Counted from the stretch's first letter, positions 1 through 11,800 are shown. The stretch is 64,000 nt of DNA from Halichoerus grypus (GCF_964656455.1 NC_135718.1:24192449-24256448), one strand, 5' to 3'. Numbers and translations: made by a program. The notes: a model not told the origin generated them from the letters alone.

Positions 1-103
1 TTCTGTTTTCCTTTATGGCAATCTGTTAGCTTGTATAAAGTTAAATTAATAAAAACACCAAGCTGCCTCTGTGGTGGGAGAGCAGAATGAGGCCAAGGGC
101 TAG

Positions 104-163
104 TGGCATATTTTATAATTATGGATTAAGTGCATTAGGCCACGCAAATTAAAGATATGCCAC
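104..163. repeat. Imperfect AT-rich inverted repeat
   Basis: TGGCATAT at 104-111 is matched by ATATGCCA at 156-163, and ATAATTA/TAATTAT motifs sit inside both arms. The surrounding 1-230 is AT-rich, non-repetitive and rich in homeodomain-like TAAT cores. It could be a conserved noncoding element or chance. Confidence 0.4.
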
Positions 164-795
164 AATTATAATAAAAATGAGAGATCGTGCATCTGCAAAC
201 GGTGATTGTATGACTTCTGCATCCAAAAGAGAACACTGGGGCTCCACCCACCAAAGACAATCATTTCTGCTACTAAAGAGAGGGAGGAATTACCTTGCAT
301 GCACACTTTTCTTCCCAATAGGTGGGACGGTGCTTCTGAAGATGTTCAAGTAAAAGCCAAATGGGGCTGCTGACTGACTCTGCTCTATGCTCAGAACTAG
401 GCCCCGCTGCTCAAAAGCCTGCTCACTGCAGTGGGGAGCACTCTGGAGTGAGTACAGGCTGTCCACCCCATTTAGGAATGAGTGCATTCCCAGTAAGGAG
501 GAATCTGGCCAGCAACGAAGGAAAAGCAAAGAACCAGGGGTCTCATCCCACTGAGGGAACACAGGTCCAGGACAGGAAATCCAGAATTCAACACCCCTGA
601 CTGCATTTCTGTCTCAGAGGCCCTCGCTCTATTTCTATTTTCTGCTAGTTTTGAAAACAAGCAAAAGCTCTTCTTGTGAGAATGACTGACACACGGGCGT
701 CCCCTGCCCGCTGACGCAGAGAGGGCAAGGATTCTTTGGATCTTTCTTTGCTCTTTGCTCTTTTAACACATTTGTTGTGTGGGAGCATACTCGAG

Positions 796-832
796 CATGT
801 GTGTGTGTGTGTGTGTGCGCGCGCACGCACGT
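796..832. repeat. (GT)n/(GC)n microsatellite
   Basis: About ten GT units run into GCGCGCGCACGCACGTG, an alternating purine-pyrimidine tract with Z-DNA potential. Confidence 0.9.
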
Positions 833-1168
833 GATTATAAATCACATTTTGCAAATGGAATATCAGTCCTTCTAGCCATAAGCTTTCACGCATGGCAAAT
901 GATAATGCTTTCAGCACATAACACAATTTTCCTTCTGCCAAGACTCCAGCATATTGTGCTTTTCAGAAAACAAACTTTTCAACCCATATTGTTTGTAATG
1001 GTGTGTGGCATGGGCGTGCCTGTGCATATTTGGGCAAGCACACGAGACACACACATGAGGACCTGGAGCTCAAGAAAGAAAGCTCATCAGAAACCCAGAC
1101 ACCCCAAAAAGAGTGTCAGTGCAAGTAGCCTTCTGCTTCACTCTCCCTTGCTTTTCTTCCTGTGCTGC

Positions 1169-1262
1169 AGGAATTCCCCAGGGATGGCTGGTAGACTAAC
1201 GGCATCAGAATTCCTTGGGATGGCTGCAAAAAAAAAAAAAAGAGAGAGAGAGAGAGAGAGGA
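1169..1262. repeat. Short local duplication followed by poly-A and (GA)n tract
   Basis: GGAATTCC..GGGATGGCTG at 1169-1189 recurs with few changes at 1207-1226, then about 14 A and ten GA units. It may be a decayed retroposon tail, but no SINE body is recognisable. Confidence 0.6.
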
Positions 1263-1479
1263 TCCCATACTCCTATCCCTTATTACTGGACCAGAGTCCC
1301 AGGAGGGTGAGCGCCCCAAAGCTGGTGTTGTAGCAGGATTGCGTTCTGTTGTGACCACCGTAATGTGGATGCCCACTCAGTCTGAGAGTCTTGCTTCCCC
1401 AGGACAAAGGCCCTGCATGCAAATAGATTCTCAAAAATACTTAATCAGGAGTATCGTCAGTCACCACCCTCTCATTTTC

Positions 1480-1690
1480 CTGACAATGAAATAAAAGTCC
1501 AGGAAGGAAACCCAACTTGCCAAAGGTCACGCAGGAATCACTGCCAGAATTCAGTCTAGCAACAATAACCACCGTTTATAATTTAATGTATCATTTAAAA
1601 GTACTTTGCCAACTATTATCACATGCATTGCTCACAGCATCTTATGAGTTTTATGCGGCAGTTATTATTATATTTATATTATGGACATGG
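1480..1690 (+). repeat. MIR fragments
   Basis: 1482-1560 resembles the MIR 3' half (CCAAGGTCAC-like, then a CAGAATTCAG-like region). 1565-1690 resembles a second 5' half (ATAATTT..ACATGCATT..CTCACAGCATCTTATGAG). Both are old and divergent. Confidence 0.6.
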
Positions 1691-2489
1691 GTATAGAGGA
1701 TTGGAGTAGGATCTGGTCGACTAGGGAGTAAAGTTTGTGGGCTTTATTCAGCCGGCTAGATGAGTGTCGGGTAAATCTGTGAATCAATGGGTCAGAGTGA
1801 GCAGAGCGGCCTGAGAACGCGGGACAGAGCAGAAGTCACCTCCTTGACTAAAGAAAGCACAACTGTTCCAATCAGTTAAGACTATAATCAGAACTAGAAG
1901 GCAAAGGGGCAAAATGAAGACCTCTCAGCAGGGTTTGAGAGTACTAAGCAAGCATATCCCACAGAGCGGGGTCTGCCCATCGCCCCGGGGACTCCTGCCC
2001 TCCCTCTGCGGGTTTCCAGGAAGGGCAGAAACAAGATCACCGCTAAGCTGTGTCTCAGAGACAGGAGCGCTTTGGCCTCACCTCACAAACATCGAGAGGA
2101 AGGATTCCAGCAAGGCGGCTCAAATAAGAACGGATCAAGGATTCAAAACCAATCACCAAAGCATAATCTCATTCAGATGGGCATGCTAAGAATAATTACT
2201 CTCTGTAAGAAAAATGTCTGTTGTAGACACATTGCAGAAGACTGCATAATTAAATACAGCTGCCAATTCTCATTTATCTTTCTGGAAATTTGCATCTGAA
2301 GGTCCACCTGGATTGCCAAAGGCCCAGAGCTAGTGCTCACAATGGGGCAGTGGGCAGGAGCTCCATATTTCCAAGGAGAACTCTAAACACGACACTGGAC
2401 CACTGATGAATGCTGACCCTTAAAAAATTGGTTTGCACCAATTAGTTATAGGGACCCTGCAGATAAGACTGCATGCCTTCCCTCCTCCC
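1691..2489. other. Unique intronic sequence
   Basis: Nothing supportable was seen. Two small open frames (91 and 75 codons) overlap here without coding signals. Confidence 0.45.
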
Positions 2490-2590
2490 CTCCTGGAAAA
2501 GCTCCCTCCTTTCTCTTTGCATAATTAAACTCTAGCCATCCTTCAAGGCCTAATCCACAATGGAGTTCTCTGTGAAGCTTTCCCCGCGCC
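2490..2590 (+). repeat. L2 fragment
   Basis: The block with CATCCTTCAAGGCCTAATCC and a GAAGCTTTCC-like motif matches the L2 3' region (AAGGCCCAGCTC..AAGCCTTCC). Confidence 0.55.
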
Positions 2591-2725
2591 TCTATTTCTT
2601 CATCTGCAAAATGGGGGTCACTGTAGTATCCATCTCCTCAGACTGCTGCAAGAATTTAAAAAGTTAATTTATGTATCATTTTTGAACGGTGCATGGCATG
2701 TAGTGATCTTTCAATGCATATGACA
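2588..2725 (-). repeat. MIR fragment, antisense
   Basis: TTTCTTCATCTGCAAAATGG, then the CTCCTCAGACTGCTGCAAG block and a GCATGGCATGTAGTG-like end, follow the reversed MIR consensus order. Confidence 0.7.
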
Positions 2726-3404
2726 ACTACAGGCTGGTTTCTTCTCAAACTGGCCATATCTTCACATCCAAACACGAGGAGTCACACATGAGCAGGTAGA
2801 GCTGTTCCACCCACTGTGGTTTCTGCTCACTCTTGTGGTTTGTGTTGGTTTCTAAGCTCCTGGAGAGCCCACAGCCTTAAAGCCTTCGGCCTTCCCCTCT
2901 ACAAACGTTCAGGAGACTGGTGGACAAGAGAGGCAGACAGATGCCTCAGAGTTGGGCTCACTGCAAGATTCCTTCCAAGACAGATGTCTAAGGGAAGGGA
3001 GAGGAGAAACGGCTGGAGAAGAGGGGAGTGTGGGACAGGCCTGTCCCATCCAAACCAAGCTGGACACGGGCCCACTGGGGTCACTCTCAACATGGCAGAA
3101 TGCTGCCTTCACCATGGCTAGCCTCTCCCTCTCCAGGGTGAACTTGTTTCTCATTCCCTTCACACCTTGGCCACCCCGGGGTCTGCCTTCCTGGCCAGCT
3201 CCGTATGCCCTCTGTTGTCCTCAGGCCCAAGGCAACCTGAACCTTCACCCTTTCCCCACACCCCTGTCCAAAGTCCCTCTCAAAACCATTCTCACGCTGA
3301 TGGGCCAGGTGCTGATGGCAGTTCTAGATGTTACTTTTCTTTGAAGAGTTACAACAGTGTTTCACAAGAACAAAAACATTGATTACGTCTAATAATGATG
3401 TGTC
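2726..3404. other. Unique intronic sequence
   Basis: No repeat or gene recognised. Several overlapping 60-130 codon open frames exist in both strands, as expected of CpG-poor but G+C-moderate sequence. Confidence 0.45.
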
Positions 3405-3505
3405 ACTTTCATCGAGGGGCTGGCCTAGAGCCTGGCACACAGTGGGGCTCAGAAAATACCTGCCTAATAAACGCGCACATGCGTGAATGAATGAACGCAT
3501 GATTC
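3405..3505 (+). repeat. L2 3' end
   Basis: GAGCCTGGCACACAGTGG, then GGCTCAGAAAATACCTG and GAATGAATGAACG match the L2 3' terminus including its TGAA-type tail. Confidence 0.65.
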
Positions 3506-3719
3506 CCGCTCACTGCCACTTACTAAAGGGGTCTCGATGTTTCTCTTTCCCAAGGATTTAGATTGGCCAAGGACAGTTCCAGAACATAGGGCCAATGACA
3601 GAAACAATAAATATTAACTTAATTGTGTCCTTTTTGTTTATATGTTTCAGCTGCAAGATAAAAATAGGGTAAAATGTGTCATCTGTTAAGAGCTGTTGAC
3701 AATCAGAATACACATCAAC

Positions 3720-3960
3720 TTTGTGATAAAATAGTAATAATAATAGTAATAATAATAACGATAGCATTTCTAGAGCTCTTAAAATATACCGGCACTGTTT
3801 GAAGAACTCTCTATGTAATGCTTCCTTTTCTCCACACAACAACTCCATGCAGTATGGGCCACCGTGTCATGCCCATTCTGCAGATGAGGACACTGATGTG
3901 CAGCCAATAATGATGAAGCCAGCAAGAGGACACAGGCAGTGAGCACCACACAATGTGTGC
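3720..3960 (+). repeat. MIR with internal (TAA)n
   Basis: A (TAA)n-like stretch at 3729-3759 leads into GCATTTCTAGAGCTC, then CACAACAACTCCATG and CTGCAGATGAGGACACTGA. This is the order of a sense MIR. Confidence 0.75.
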
Positions 3961-4799
3961 AGTGACGCTGCTTCCTGAGACGCCAAATGAGTGCTGAGTT
4001 CCAACCCTCAAGGCAACACATTTAAACAGGGCACAGGGCGTGTTCTGCTCTGGGTTGGAGAAGACACGGCTGGGGGCCGTGCCTGGAGGGTTCCATCGGA
4101 GAGATGCCATCAGGAAAGCAGGGGCAGGGGAAAGCTCGCTGGACAGGCAGGCAGTCCCGTGCACAGCTTTGCAACAGTACAAGGTTCTGTGAGGGACGCG
4201 CTCCTTCAGACCACGTCAGAAGGAGCGATGCATCAGACACAGCTTAGGAGTTAGAACTTTGCTCACAGTTTTGGAACTTTGCAATGTGGCATTTCGCAAT
4301 GACGGGTTAATATCATGGATGTGCTTTCAATTAATGATCTCTAGTTGTGCATGCCACTGATAAAGAGACATTTCCCCAAGAAGGCAGCCAAGACACCATC
4401 CCTCAGTCAGAGAACAAACCCCATAGCACTGCGATGTCAGAGCAGAGGAGGAAATGGATGGAGCCACCTGGGCTGAGCCACAAGGCTGTTCAGCCATTAA
4501 AAACAACCGTACATGAAAATATGAGGAAGGATGGGGGCACGTGCTTCTAAGAACCATGCGCAGCCAGATTCCTGCGTGCTAAGGAATACAGAGGAGCTCG
4601 GGGTTGTAAAACAAGATGAATACCACCCCTCATTAGTGCTGCATTTGATGGCTGTGTAAAAGGAAGAAAATGATCCACTTAAAAAGGGTCTTTAACATTG
4701 ATGGGTCAATTTTGGCAATTAGGATTTACGTGGATATCTTTGCACCACATTGAAATGAGCCACAGCAAAGGCAATCTTCACTTTCTTGTTTAAGCTGAT
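3961..4799. other. Unique intronic sequence
   Basis: No transposon, RNA gene or exon recognised. Confidence 0.45.
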
Positions 4800-5330
4800 G
4801 ACCACACAGCTCTTTGAAGGCCTGGCTCCTCATTATCTTCTAGGTCCCAGCTCAGTTATCACCTCCTGGGCAGAGTTGGGACTAGCATGAGACAGGCAAG
4901 CAGGGTGTCTAGGCCCCAAATGTTAAGGAGGCCCTTGTGTGATCCTCAGAGGGAGCACCTCCTTACGCATTGTACCCCAGGCACCCCACAGGCCTCCCTG
5001 GCCTCCCCCAGTCCCTGCTCCCAGGTGCGGTCTCCCCTGACGATGCTAATAAAGGTGCCCCTCACCTCTCCACTCCCATGCCCAATCAGTGCCTATCACA
5101 CAACCCTGCGGCACTCTCCATATTGGTTATCACCTGCTTACCTGGTTATTCATCGACTGTCTATCACATTCTGTCAGCTGCATGAGAGCAGGAATGTGAT
5201 CCATCTCCCTCCACCCCCGCCCGCAGTCCCCACTGTCTCCCACAGTGTCAGCACACACTGGCTCCCAGGAGATGGTGTGCTGAGTGGGAATAAAACCAGC
5301 GTGTGAAAACCTCCATGAAGAATGACGTCC
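4800..5330 (+). repeat. L2 fragments
   Basis: 4820-4870 reads TAGGTCCCAGCTCAGTTATC with CACCTCCTGGGCAGA. 5030-5230 contains the TATCACCTGC..ATTCTGTCAGCTGCATGAG block of the L2 3' UTR. A less recognisable insert lies between them. Confidence 0.6.
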
Positions 5331-6479
5331 AGTGACCCTGGACAACCCAACAGAATCCTCCCAAGCCCTCATTCTTCCTACTTACATTAAAGTATACAGA
5401 GTGAACCAGTGTCATGGGTACATGTTCAAGAGTGAGATATTCTAAAAGAAATTTGGGGCCAAAAAAGCCCCTGATGTGGGAAAGAGCAGTTCAGAAAATA
5501 TGAACTCCACAAGCATTAGAACCACCTTCTCCAAATCGTTGAGAGAGAAAATGGAAATAAATAATGAATGAACCCCTCTTACAACAGGCACTTTAAGATT
5601 ATTTAAGATTTAAATTTAATTTAAGATCATTTCAGTTAATGCTCAACAAATCTATCCTTGAAGAGTAGTCAACATAATTAGACAATTTGCTTTTTAGAAA
5701 TATGTCTTTTTACGTATTTTACAGAACCACTCTGCTCCTTTTGCACCCTGCGAGTCCTTAACTTCTGTTACATAAAACCCTGTTGCCCTCGCCTGAATTT
5801 ATCTCTTCTTGTTCAGACCTTGACGCCTCAAGTCCCTGACTGTGACCAGAAAGCCATGCCTCAGCACACGTCCTTGAAGGAACCACCATCACGGGCTCCC
5901 TTTTCCCTCTGAGACCTTTGTCCGGACTCACTGTTTACTGCTAAAGCTAGGTTCTACCTGTCTTTCCTTGCTCCCTCCCCTTTCAAATTCCAGGGATAAT
6001 ACCTGGAAGGAAGGTGTCAGCCGCAAGCGGATGAGTGTGAGAAGTGAACAGAGGACTCTTGTCTGATCCCTTACACGTCCCCCTCCCCGGGAGACCCGTG
6101 GCTGAGGACTGCCGTCCCGCCGTCAGCCTCCACGCGGGAAGCCCTGCCCTGCACAGAAGGCCAAAGATGAACGAGCCTTCTGCCCCCAGGGACTGTTCTG
6201 AAGCAGAGCCTGACTCATTGTCAGGTACGTTGTGCACAGCTTGTAGGTTCCCTGTAGGGAACAGAAAAAAGCCCTGTTCTTTCAAGGTCCCTCTCAGAGA
6301 AAGGCTTTTCAGACTCAGTGATTGCTTCTGGGTAAAAGCCCAGCATTTGATTGTCTTTGTGTCTTAAGTTTCCCACGATTTCTATTGTTCCTCTAAAAGG
6401 CAAAAGGTTGAGGTCACAAATCCTGAAAGACGGGGCTCCCGAGATCTTTCAGGGATGCCTGCCTTCCTGTCTGAAGTGT
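5331..6479. other. Unique intronic sequence
   Basis: No gene or named repeat. GGGGCCAAAAAAGCCCC near 5456 can form a small hairpin. AT-rich between 5560 and 5720. Confidence 0.4.
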
Positions 6480-6484
6480 GCGGG

Positions 6485-6615
6485 TTTTACTTTTGGTCAA
6501 ACCTCTTGCCTTAACTAAGTGATATGGAGCAAGTCTTCTCCCCTCTGTGAGTCTCACTGTCCTCATCCCTACAGTCTGTAGGGAAGACTTGATGAAATAT
6601 GTCTCTTTTAGCATG
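6485..6615 (-). repeat. MIR fragment, antisense
   Basis: GGAGCAAGTCTTCTCCCC, GAGTCTCACTGTCCTCATCC and a following GTAGGGAAGACTTGATG track the reversed MIR consensus. Confidence 0.65.
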
Positions 6616-8285
6616 AAGTATCAGCAATCTAAGTGAGAGAACGTATAAAGGAAGGGATGTCCAAGGGGTTCATTCATTCATTCCCTGCCACCCAGGGAAC
6701 TGGAAATCACACGTCTACCTGTCTGCTCTGGCTGGTGGAACAGTAGTGAAATAAGGAAACATTCCTACAGAAGACATAAAATGAAATGACTACAAGTGGT
6801 ATAATATCTTCTGCTGTGAGAGGCAGAGATGGACTAGCGCAGAGACCTCAGAAAGCACGGCTAGACAACAGCTCTCTGGGGCAGAGATGCTGAGACTGAA
6901 GAAATTTTTTCAATAAGAGAATAAAATTAAAAAGAGTGAGGCTTGTGAAAAGTAAGATTGGGGGCAGGCTTTTGGAAAGGGGGAGGTATGGAGAGAAGAA
7001 TATTCCAGACACATGTGAAGACCGCAGGCAGGAAAAAGTGTGGTTTGTTCTAAAGAGACTGAAAGAACACCAGCTTGCCTTTGGTGACTTGGGGCAGCAT
7101 GCACCATCACCCCACAATTTGCTCCTACGGGCCTCTATGAACTTGGTGTGTCCATCCTATCACTGATGCTTTCAGAGTGGACAATAGGGAGCATAGTGGC
7201 AGGTCTAATGACATCGCTGATGCAAAGATGTGGGGTACGTTCTGATTCAGCACTCACTGACAGACGCCACCCAACACAACACACCAAAGGGCCATGAAAA
7301 GAAGGTGGTATCACCCAGGGAGACCCTTATGGACAAACCTTCTGAAGCTTGATACTGGGTACCACTCTAGGGGTGCACTGGTGACAGGAGGGGGCGGAAC
7401 CCTAAAAGGACTGAGTGTGGCTTTGGGGCCAGTGTGTATGAAGAGGTCAGTGAGGTGTCCTAAGATGTCTAGAAGGCTGGACGGGTCCTTCTGGGACTGC
7501 ACTCACCCAGTGATACCAAGGAGGCCAAACTCTGGGCTCTGGGGCTGGGGCTACAATGACAGAAAGCTCTCCCCCACTCCTATGGGTTCCTAACACAGGA
7601 AAATCTCTCGAAGTGTTTTTTTTTTTTCTTTTCCCTCTTTAATCTTAAGGCTCTTATAAACATGTAACAATTCCTGACGTCTCTGGGCAAGACAACAAAG
7701 CCAGAAGGCCATACAATAGCCCCACACATGTGCCATGCTGCACCACTCGTTCGATACCCAGCACTTCCCGAAACATCTTGCCAGCAGAGTGTTTTGATTA
7801 GAGATAATATCAGGAACCACCTATTCCTGGCACAAAGCAGCCATTCAGGATGTGCTAACAATTATAACTGCCCCCAAGAACATATTGCCCCCACTTATCC
7901 CCCCATCTCTTAGCAATGTTCCTTTTGTCAACCCTGATAAGCAATCTGGCAAATGCCACACAACAACCAGTGAATTTCGATAACTGTGGCATTCCTTGTG
8001 TGCCATTCTCAGTTATCAGCTGGTTGCCTTCCAACACATGCTGTCACTCCAAAATATCCATTTATCCCATCCTGCACCATCTAACTGTGACAGAGGACAA
8101 GCCACAGTGCAGAAAACACTGGCATTGTGAGGCTGGTGACAGGAGCAAAGGGGGCACTAAGGACCAAGTATCCAGAGGAGGCTGCCTGGCACTTGGGGTA
8201 CCCGCAGGACCCAGGCTGCTAGACCCAGGCAGGCTTTCTACGCACTCCGAACATGAAGACCCAAGATGCTCAAGTGGATCATGCT
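6616..8285. other. Unique intronic sequence
   Basis: A 14-T run near 7615-7628 is the only simple repeat. 7860-8060 is AT-balanced and non-repetitive. No coding or RNA gene signal was found. Confidence 0.4.
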
Positions 8286-8400
8286 CTTCCTCTACCCAAA
8301 AGACATTCATGGAGCACATGTGATGTCCCGAGCACACAGCCAGGTGCTGTGAGTTATCTCAAGAAGCTAGACATGATAAGACCAAGTAGCAGATGCGTAC
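8286..8400 (-). repeat. L2 3' end fragment, antisense
   Basis: ACATTCATGGAGCACATGTG then AGCACACAGCCAGGTGCTG resembles the reversed L2 terminus (ATTGAGCACCTACTATGTGCCAGGC pattern). Divergent. Confidence 0.5.
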
Positions 8401-8759
8401 GTGGGAGAAGAGATTCTAAGGGACTCCAGAGAAAAAAGAGAGAGGGTGCTCGAGAAAGTCTCCGGGAGAAATCAGAACCTAAATCCCAAAAGTGAATAGG
8501 AGGGGAGAAGAGGGAATTCCAAAATGGGAAGTGGCATAAGGAAAGGCAGGGGTGTTGGGAAGTGAGGCACAGCCTAGCTGGGAACTTAGCATTTGCTCCG
8601 CTGGGAACTTTCTCGTTTCCGTCTGCGAAGTAGGTACCAAGGTCCAGAGTGATCGGGTGGAGGCCACCCAAGGAACAACTCAGAGCTTCCAGCTGAGAAG
8701 TTCCGTGTTTGTGAAGAAGTCATGAGTCTGCCTATCTGAGGTGAACAGTCCAAATCCAC

Positions 8760-8895
8760 CTGTGTGAACTTTAGCAGATTACCCATTTTATTAAAAACTA
8801 GTTTCCCCATGTGAAAAAAGGAAAAGTACAATAGTACCTACTTCATAAGATTTGGGGGAGGACTTGATGAGATAATTGAGCACAAAACAAGCAGA
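8760..8895 (-). repeat. MIR fragment, antisense
   Basis: AGTTTCCCCATGTGAAAAAAGG, AGTACCTACTTCATAAG and GGACTTGATGAGATAATTGAG follow reversed MIR. Confidence 0.7.
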
Positions 8896-9359
8896 TGTTC
8901 CCTCAAATGAATGTCACAGCTTATTCAACAATTTTTAGCACACATTTCCCACCTAAGGGATGGGTTTGCTGTTGTGTGAGAATACATGAAGAAGGTGAGA
9001 GCTCTTCAATCTTAACAAATAAAAGTAAGAAGGAATGTGATTTTAAATAAAGATTAGCAGACTTGATTATTTACAAAATGTGAAACTCCTGCTTTATGAA
9101 AAATAAAACTATGATAATGGGAAAAAATAGAATGGGGGAATACTGGCATCAGATTCCATGTTTTCAGTTTATGTATTACATTAAAAAAAAATGTACAGAA
9201 TGATAAAGAAAACAAGTCACCAGTAGATAATCATACAAAATGCATGGAAAGAAAATGCACTAAGGAGCTAGAAGTAGATAACAAGAAAAAAAAAGTTCCA
9301 TTCATGCTAATACAGAATCAGTAATAAAAATTTAAGGTTCAATAATAATAAATCTTTAA
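8896..9359. other. AT-rich unique sequence
   Basis: AT-rich with short A runs; no gene or clear transposon seen. Confidence 0.4.
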
Positions 9360-9684
9360 AACATTCATTACAAGATGAAATACCCCTGCTTAAAGCCTTT
9401 TAATTGTCTCCCATCGTGCCCCAAGTAAAACCCAAACTATTTAAAATGGCTAACGAGACATCACAGGGCATGCCCTCTGCCCCTACGGCACATCTTAGAG
9501 ACCACTCGCCCCACACCCACTGGCTTACTCCTCTCACTCCAGCTCCTTGAAAAGGCAAACTCCTCCCCACCCCCTCTACCACAGGATCTTTGCACAGACC
9601 TGCCTGGAATATTTCCCCCTTTCTCTTCCTTAACCCTCAGCTCTTAATTCTGCCTCATATTTCACCCCCAGTGAAACACCCCCT
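9360..9684 (+). repeat. L2 fragment (3' part of ORF and UTR)
   Basis: CTGCTTAAAGCCTTTTAATTG, CATCGTGCCCCAAGTAAAACC, the GGATCTTTGCACAGACCTGC region and TGGAATATTTCCCCC match the L2 sense order. Confidence 0.75.
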
Positions 9685-10282
9685 GTCTTAGAAACAAGGT
9701 TTTGCAGGGGCTCCTGGGTGGCTCAGTCAGTTAAGCGGCTGCCTTTAGCTCAGGTCATGATCCCAGGGTCCTGGGATCAAGCCCCACGTCCAGCTCCCTG
9801 TTCAGCGGAGAACCTGCTTCTCCCTCTCCCTCTGCCTGCCACTCTGCCTACTTATGCTGTCAAATAAATAAATAAAATCTTTAAAAAAAAAATACATTAA
9901 AAAAAGAAACAAGATTTTACAGATGTAATTAGTTAAGATGAAGTCATACTGGAAGAGACTGGGCCCCTAATCCAGATGACTGATGGCCTTATAGAACGGG
10001 GGAACTCGGACACAGACATGCACACAGGGAGAACACCCCGGGAACATGAAGGCAAAGATGGCGTGATGCTTCCACAAGCCAAGGATGCCAAGGATTGCCC
10101 ACAAACCACCGAAAGCTAGGAGAGAGGCATGGGACAGATCCTTCCTCCCAGCAGAAAGGTCCAACAGTGCTGACACCTTGATCTCGGACTTCCAGCTTCC
10201 AGAGCTGTGAGTCAATACATATTTGTGGTTTAAGCCACTCAGTCTGTGGTACTTTGTTAGAGCAGCCATAGGAACTAATACA
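9685..10282 (+). repeat. MLT1-type (ERVL-MaLR) solitary LTR, split by a SINE
   Basis: Left piece 9685-9706 and right piece 9922-10282. The right piece contains GTAATTAGTTAAGATGAAG, CTAATCCAGATGACTGATGG, CACCTTGATCTCGGACTTCC and ends GTGGTACTTTGTTAGAGCAG plus GGAACTAATACA, the canonical MaLR LTR order. No retroviral genes are attached. Confidence 0.85.
9707..9905 (+). mobile_element. CAN-SINE (SINEC) insertion
   Basis: Full-length tRNA-derived head, CT-rich region, AATAAATAAATAAAATCTTT and poly-A. Target duplication GAAACAAGGTTTTGCA (9691-9706) and GAAACAAGATTTTACA (9906-9921), 14 of 16 matching. Inserted in the MLT1 LTR. Confidence 0.95.
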
Positions 10283-10589
10283 CCCAGGAAAGCCCGCCCT
10301 GATCCTTCCACTGGGTGTCTGCTGCCTTGCTGTCTCATGGAGACTGTGCTTTCCTTCAACCCCTGTAGAGATTACTTGATGTCTGCCTCCACTTTAGAGG
10401 GGAGCAATGAAGGCTCAGGCAGTGTGTCTGTTTGCTTCCCCACCATACCTGTGGCTTCGAGCAGGTGGGCGCGCTCCGTAAGCCTGTGTGGATTATGTCT
10501 GGGGAACATGGGAATAAGCCCTGGCAGGCATGAGCCCTCACTGGAGCCTTGAGGAATTAGGACAAAAGGCAGAGCAGTCCCAACAGGAA

Positions 10590-10815
10590 TGGAAGCCAAT
10601 ACAAAGCATATGCACTGTTCTAAACACTTCACCATTATTAACTCAGGATCCTCTCAGCTGCCCAGGGCGGTGGGGACTGTTGTCACTCCTTAGAGATTAA
10701 AAAATGGGGCCCAGAGAAGTGTCTGAAGCTCACAGCTGGGAAGCAGCTGAGCTGGGATTCGAACCCAGGGAGTATGTGCCAATGTCTGTGCTTTGAACCC
10801 ATCTGCACAGTGACT
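10590..10815 (+). repeat. MIR, nearly full length
   Basis: CACTGTTCTAAACACTTCACC, CCTCTCAGCTGCCCAGGG, GGGGCCCAGAGAAGTG and GAGCTGGGATTCGAACCC follow MIR closely. Confidence 0.85.
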
Positions 10816-10903
10816 CTCAGGAGTGTACGGGTAAGCAGGTGGAGGTAACAGGTAAGCGCTGCTCAACAAGTCCTTTAGGGGTTATTAAGAGAAGAAGCTG
10901 AGG

Positions 10904-11133
10904 TGCGCCTGGGTGGCTCAGTTGGTTAAGCATCTGTCTTTGGCTCCAGTCGTGATCTCAGGGTCCTGGGAGTGAGTCCCATGTCAGGCTCCCTGCTCAG
11001 CGGAGAGCCTGCTTCTCCCTCTCCTTCTTTTCTTTCTCCTTCTCCTTTGCCCTCTCCTTCTCCCCAACCTGCCGCTTGTGCTCTATCTCAAATAAATAAA
11101 GTCTTATTAAAAAGAGAGAGAGAGAGAGAGAGA
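10904..11133 (+). mobile_element. CAN-SINE insertion with expanded CT tract and (AG)n tail
   Basis: Head GCGCCTGGGTGGCTCAGTTGG; the middle shows an expanded CTTCTCCTTCTCC tract. The poly-A has been replaced by (AG)n at 11112-11135. Flanks GAGAAGAAGCTGAG (10889-10902) and GAGAGAAGTTGAA (11130-11142) are likely degraded target duplications. Confidence 0.9.
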
Positions 11134-11339
11134 GAAGTTGAACACTATTCCAAACCCTCATAGAAGGGACTAGACCCTCCCATGCTCCCCCTGACAATTC
11201 CATTCAGACAGTGCCCTGGGTCTAATCCAGGAGGTAGTCTTCCTTCATGTGAGACTCGCGCTCAGTGGGCTGTAAATCTAGACTGTGGGGAACCCCCAAA
11301 ACAGCTTCCAACCTTGGTCAGATCTAAGTGAATGTCCAT

Positions 11340-11800
11340 CTACACCAGGGTTACGGGCTCTAGAATCTGAGGGCCTGGATCCAAATCCCTGCTCTACGAC
11401 CTACCAAGAGCACAGCCTGGGGCAAAATTATCTCCACTCCCCGGCTCTCAGGTTCCTCGGCTATAAATGAGGATGACGGGCGCCTGGGTGGCTCAGTTGG
11501 TTAGGCAACTGCCTTCGGCTCAGGTCATGATCCTGGAGTCCCGGGATCGAGTCCCACATCGGGCTCCCTGCTCAGCAGGGAGTCTGCTTCTCCCTCTGAC
11601 CCTCCTCCCTCTCATGCTCTCTGTCTCTCATTCTCTCTCTCGCAAATAAATAAAATCTTAAAAAAAAAAAAAAATGGGGATGACAGCAGTATTCACCTCA
11701 CTGCTTATTACAAGCCTACATTAAACACGTGGAAAGCACTGCAGCCAGTGCCTGGCACATGATTAGTGCTCAGTAAATGTGAGCAGCTGTTAGTACTGAT
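11340..11800 (-). repeat. MIR, antisense, split by a SINE
   Basis: Left piece to 11477 has GGCCTGGATCCAAATCCC and CTCAGGTTCCTCGGCTATAA. Right piece from 11672 has ATTCACCTCACTGC, CAGTGCCTGGCACATGATTA and CTCAGTAAATGTGAGC. Together they make one reversed MIR. Confidence 0.85.
11478..11671 (+). mobile_element. CAN-SINE insertion in an MIR
   Basis: Complete head, body and poly-A. Target duplication AAATGAGGATGAC (11465-11477) and AAATGGGGATGAC (11672-11684), one mismatch. Confidence 0.95.

Larger units (their letters stand above)
231..1439. other. Mostly unique intronic sequence with simple repeats
   Basis: No gene or clear transposon seen apart from the GT/GC microsatellite and the A/GA tract listed separately. 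The 184-codon open frame on the plus strand here crosses both simple repeats and has no domain or splice context, so it is treated as chance. Confidence 0.5.

Noticed and set aside
779..1333. 184-codon plus-strand open frame
   Set aside because: It runs through a GT microsatellite and a poly-A/GA tract, has no domain, and no splice or promoter context.
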